From Pseudo-nitzschia pungens (taxonomy: Eukaryota > Bacillariophyta > Bacillariophyceae > Bacillariales > Bacillariaceae): a stretch of DNA of 64,000 nucleotides. Within the stretch, counting starts at the first letter, position 1. Each line of letters begins with the position of its first letter. Where the stretch lies: the NCBI GenBank assembly GCA_037355855.1, contig CM074761.1, forward strand, positions 5,785,346 through 5,849,345. The letters are read 5' to 3'. Below are positions 62,060 through 64,000 of the stretch, piece after piece. A program made the position numbers and the translations under genes. The notes below the pieces were generated by a model. The model was given only the letters and a program-made list of their open reading frames with translations. It made no database searches and was not told where the DNA came from.

Positions 62060-63943
62060 TCCATTCAAGGCTCCAAGCCTAACAAGAAGCCCCCGGCTTC
62101 ACCCAAACAAGCAATCACCTTGCCTCCAGCTCCCCGGGACCTGGATGCCAGCACAGCCCTGCTGTCTGGGATGACGCATGGAGGAGATCTCCCAGATAAA
62201 GAGGGGAAGGAACCTACAGGATGGAGTATTCCTGTTGAGCGCTCAGCAAAGCCTGCAATCGCAGCAACAACAACAAAAACAGTTCGATTCTCTGCTACAG
62301 AGAACCCGAACATGGATCCGAATCGAAAACAACCGAATCGATCCAAGGGTACAGATGCGAAAGATAGTACAGCAGCAATAAATAGACCACTCTTGTCCCT
62401 GGCAAGGAATTGGTCCACTGGGACAGCAAAAAATCTCTATTGCAATACCCAAAACTCCAAAGACTACACCAAAGGAGGTGCGCTGGAGCAAAATTATTTA
62501 AAGCTGCTGTCAACTGCTGGAAATACAGCAGAACAGGCATCCCCGAATAAGAGCAACGTGGCTCCGACTCGGACGAATACGAGCAACGTGGCTCCTATTC
62601 TACTAACCAACGTACAGTACATACAAGGCATCCCCACGAAATCAAGACCACTACTCGCCTTACTAGATAGTGGATCCTCCGGAACTCTAATCAACAAAAG
62701 AGCACTACCATTTGGCACCATGCCAATACGAAGCAAACACCAAGTCCTAACAACCACAGCAAATGGAACCTTTGACACGACCGAGTATATTGTCATGAAA
62801 AACACCAAGTTACAAGAGTTTGGCAACTACACCATCGACAGACAAGAGGCAAGGCTCTTCCATTCACCCAACTGCAAATATGATCTGATACTAGGCAGAG
62901 ACTTCCTCCACCTAGCAAAGATCAATCTCCTATTCAAAGAAGGAGCAGTCCAGTGGATGGATAGAACCATTCCCATGAAAGATACCTCCCTATACCATGA
63001 CAACCATACCATGCTCATGGAAGAACTCGAAGACGCCGAACTCTTTGCTGACGACCTCTCCTTTGCTAATCCATACAAGTCCAAGGTGATCCTAGACAGA
63101 GCCTACCAAGAAACAGATCCATCCACAGTCGCACAGCAACAGTCCCACATGTCCAAAGCAGAGCAACAACAGTTCCAACCTATCCTAACCAAGTATCCAA
63201 ACGTCTTCAATGGAGAACTTGGCAAGTACCCTCACAAGAAGATCTCTCTAAGACTGAAGCCCGGATCCAAGCCCATACACAAGAAGCCTTATCCAGTTGC
63301 ATACAAAAGAGAAGACCTATTCAAAAGGGAGCTCCAGAATCTTTGTAATGATGGAGTACTCAAGAGATGCTCTGGACCAGCTGAATGGGCATTTCCAACC
63401 TTCATAGTACCAAAGAAAGATAACAGGGTACGATGGGTATCAGACTTCAGGGAACTCAACGAACTCCTTGAAAGAAGACCTTATCCCATACCAAGGATAC
63501 AAGATATCATGAACAAGCGTGGCAAGTATACCCACTTTACCAAGATCGACTTGTCCATGCAATACTACTGCTTTGAACTGGATGACGCAAGCAAGAAACT
63601 CTGTACCATAGTAACTCCATATGGTTGCTATGAATATCAACGACTGCCAATGGGTGTCAAAGTCTCCCCAGACGTTGCCCAGCAACTAATGGAAGATATC
63701 CTACAAGACACTGACTGCACTGTTTATATTGATGATATTGGCATCTGGACCAATGGCTCCTTTGATCTACACATGAAGACCATTGACAAAATCTTAGACC
63801 GGCTCAACCAAAATGGACTTAAATGCAACCCACTCAAGTGTGACTGGGCTGTACAAGAAACTGACTTCCTAGGCTATTGGATGACTCCCACAGCAGTTAA
63901 ACCATGGCGCAAGAAGATTGAAGCCATCTTACATATGGATTGA
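62060..63943 (+). CDS. Gypsy F Pol, N-terminal half with premature stop
   Basis: The frame is continuous with gag across the UGA at 62057–62059. It has a Pro/Ala linker (TLPPAPRDLDAS), an Asn/Lys-rich linker, the protease (LLALLDSGSSGT near 62660, DLILGRDFL near 62890) and the RT (WVSDFRELN; YIDDIGIW near 63735). A UGA at 63941–63943 follows HMD, where B has an Arg codon (CGG). The frame is intact beyond it to the window edge (VTQVKSFLGAVGYYRD). A point mutation is the simplest reading, so this copy is probably inactive. Confidence 0.87.
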   Translation, partial: SIQGSKPNKKPPASPKQAITLPPAPRDLDASTALLSGMTHGGDLPDKEGKEPTGWSIPVERSAKPAIAATTTKTVRFSATENPNMDPNRKQPNRSKGTDAKDSTAAINRPLLSLARNWSTGTAKNLYCNTQNSKDYTKGGALEQNYLKLLSTAGNTAEQASPNKSNVAPTRTNTSNVAPILLTNVQYIQGIPTKSRPLLALLDSGSSGTLINKRALPFGTMPIRSKHQVLTTTANGTFDTTEYIVMKNTKLQEFGNYTIDRQEARLFHSPNCKYDLILGRDFLHLAKINLLFKEGAVQWMDRTIPMKDTSLYHDNHTMLMEELEDAELFADDLSFANPYKSKVILDRAYQETDPSTVAQQQSHMSKAEQQQFQPILTKYPNVFNGELGKYPHKKISLRLKPGSKPIHKKPYPVAYKREDLFKRELQNLCNDGVLKRCSGPAEWAFPTFIVPKKDNRVRWVSDFRELNELLERRPYPIPRIQDIMNKRGKYTHFTKIDLSMQYYCFELDDASKKLCTIVTPYGCYEYQRLPMGVKVSPDVAQQLMEDILQDTDCTVYIDDIGIWTNGSFDLHMKTIDKILDRLNQNGLKCNPLKCDWAVQETDFLGYWMTPTAVKPWRKKIEAILHMD

Positions 63944-64000
63944 CCAAGGACTGTCACTCAAGTCAAGTCCTTTCTCGGCGCAGTAGGATACTACAGGGAT

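Larger units (their letters stand above)
60564..64000 (+). mobile_element. Ty3/gypsy retrotransposon F (continues past window)
   Basis: The 5' LTR, gag and the first half of pol are present. Pol is still in the RT domain at the window end. Gag and Pol are close relatives of B, but the LTR differs in its central part. The 3' LTR and TSD are not visible. Confidence 0.9.

Overview
This window looks like accessory, repeat-dominated nuclear DNA of a eukaryotic microalga, most likely a diatom (inference). The grounds are short GT-AG introns, a DOMON–cytochrome b561 gene, a eukaryotic 20S proteasome beta5 gene, and Ty1/copia and Ty3/gypsy elements of the kind abundant in pennate diatoms. No bacterial-type operon, tRNA, rRNA or CRISPR array was found. 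The species cannot be fixed from the sequence alone.

Layout. 1–2.8 kb: 3' end of a decayed gypsy pol cut by a 432-bp insertion, then a long hairpin element. 2.8–5.9 kb: a palindrome-rich MITE, an orphan ORF and two 13-bp minisatellites. 5.9–19.1 kb: a three-level nest. Copia element A (minus strand) is interrupted by gypsy B (plus), which is interrupted by gag-only element C (minus). Target-site duplications confirm the two inner insertions. 19.2–26.7 kb: the first host genes, namely a secreted trypsin-like protease with one intron, a small unrecognised protein, and a secreted or anchored two-exon protein, plus MITEs and a roughly 181-bp satellite. 26.8–34.5 kb: a complete 7.74-kb hAT transposon (16-bp TIRs, 8-bp TSD) with an intact transposase between two large tandem arrays. 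One array has a 5 x 182 = 910-bp higher-order period. 34.5–39.7 kb: a hAT-type MITE, degenerate tandem repeats, a 5'-truncated LINE with a 19-bp TSD, and a second palindrome-rich MITE.

40.1–51.1 kb: a host DOMON–cytochrome b561 gene split by copia element D, itself interrupted by gypsy E. D has lost its 3' half, so its integrase reads in frame into cytochrome b561. 52.3–53.5 kb: proteasome beta5 with one intron. 54.3–55.6 kb: tandem repeats related to those at 36.9–37.7 kb. 55.6–64 kb: gypsy G (same family as E), interrupted by gypsy F (same family as B), which runs off the window.

Cross-cutting signals. (1) All three retroelement families (copia A/D, gypsy B/C/F, gypsy E/G) carry a 12–14-bp palindrome directly against the 5' LTR, where a tRNA-type primer-binding site is expected. 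It is perfect in all but copia A. (2) In gypsy B, F and G, gag and pol share a reading frame and are separated by a single UGA, which suggests stop-codon readthrough. (3) The hAT element carries satellite-like arrays inside its own ends. All coordinates and motifs were read by eye; no database search was run.
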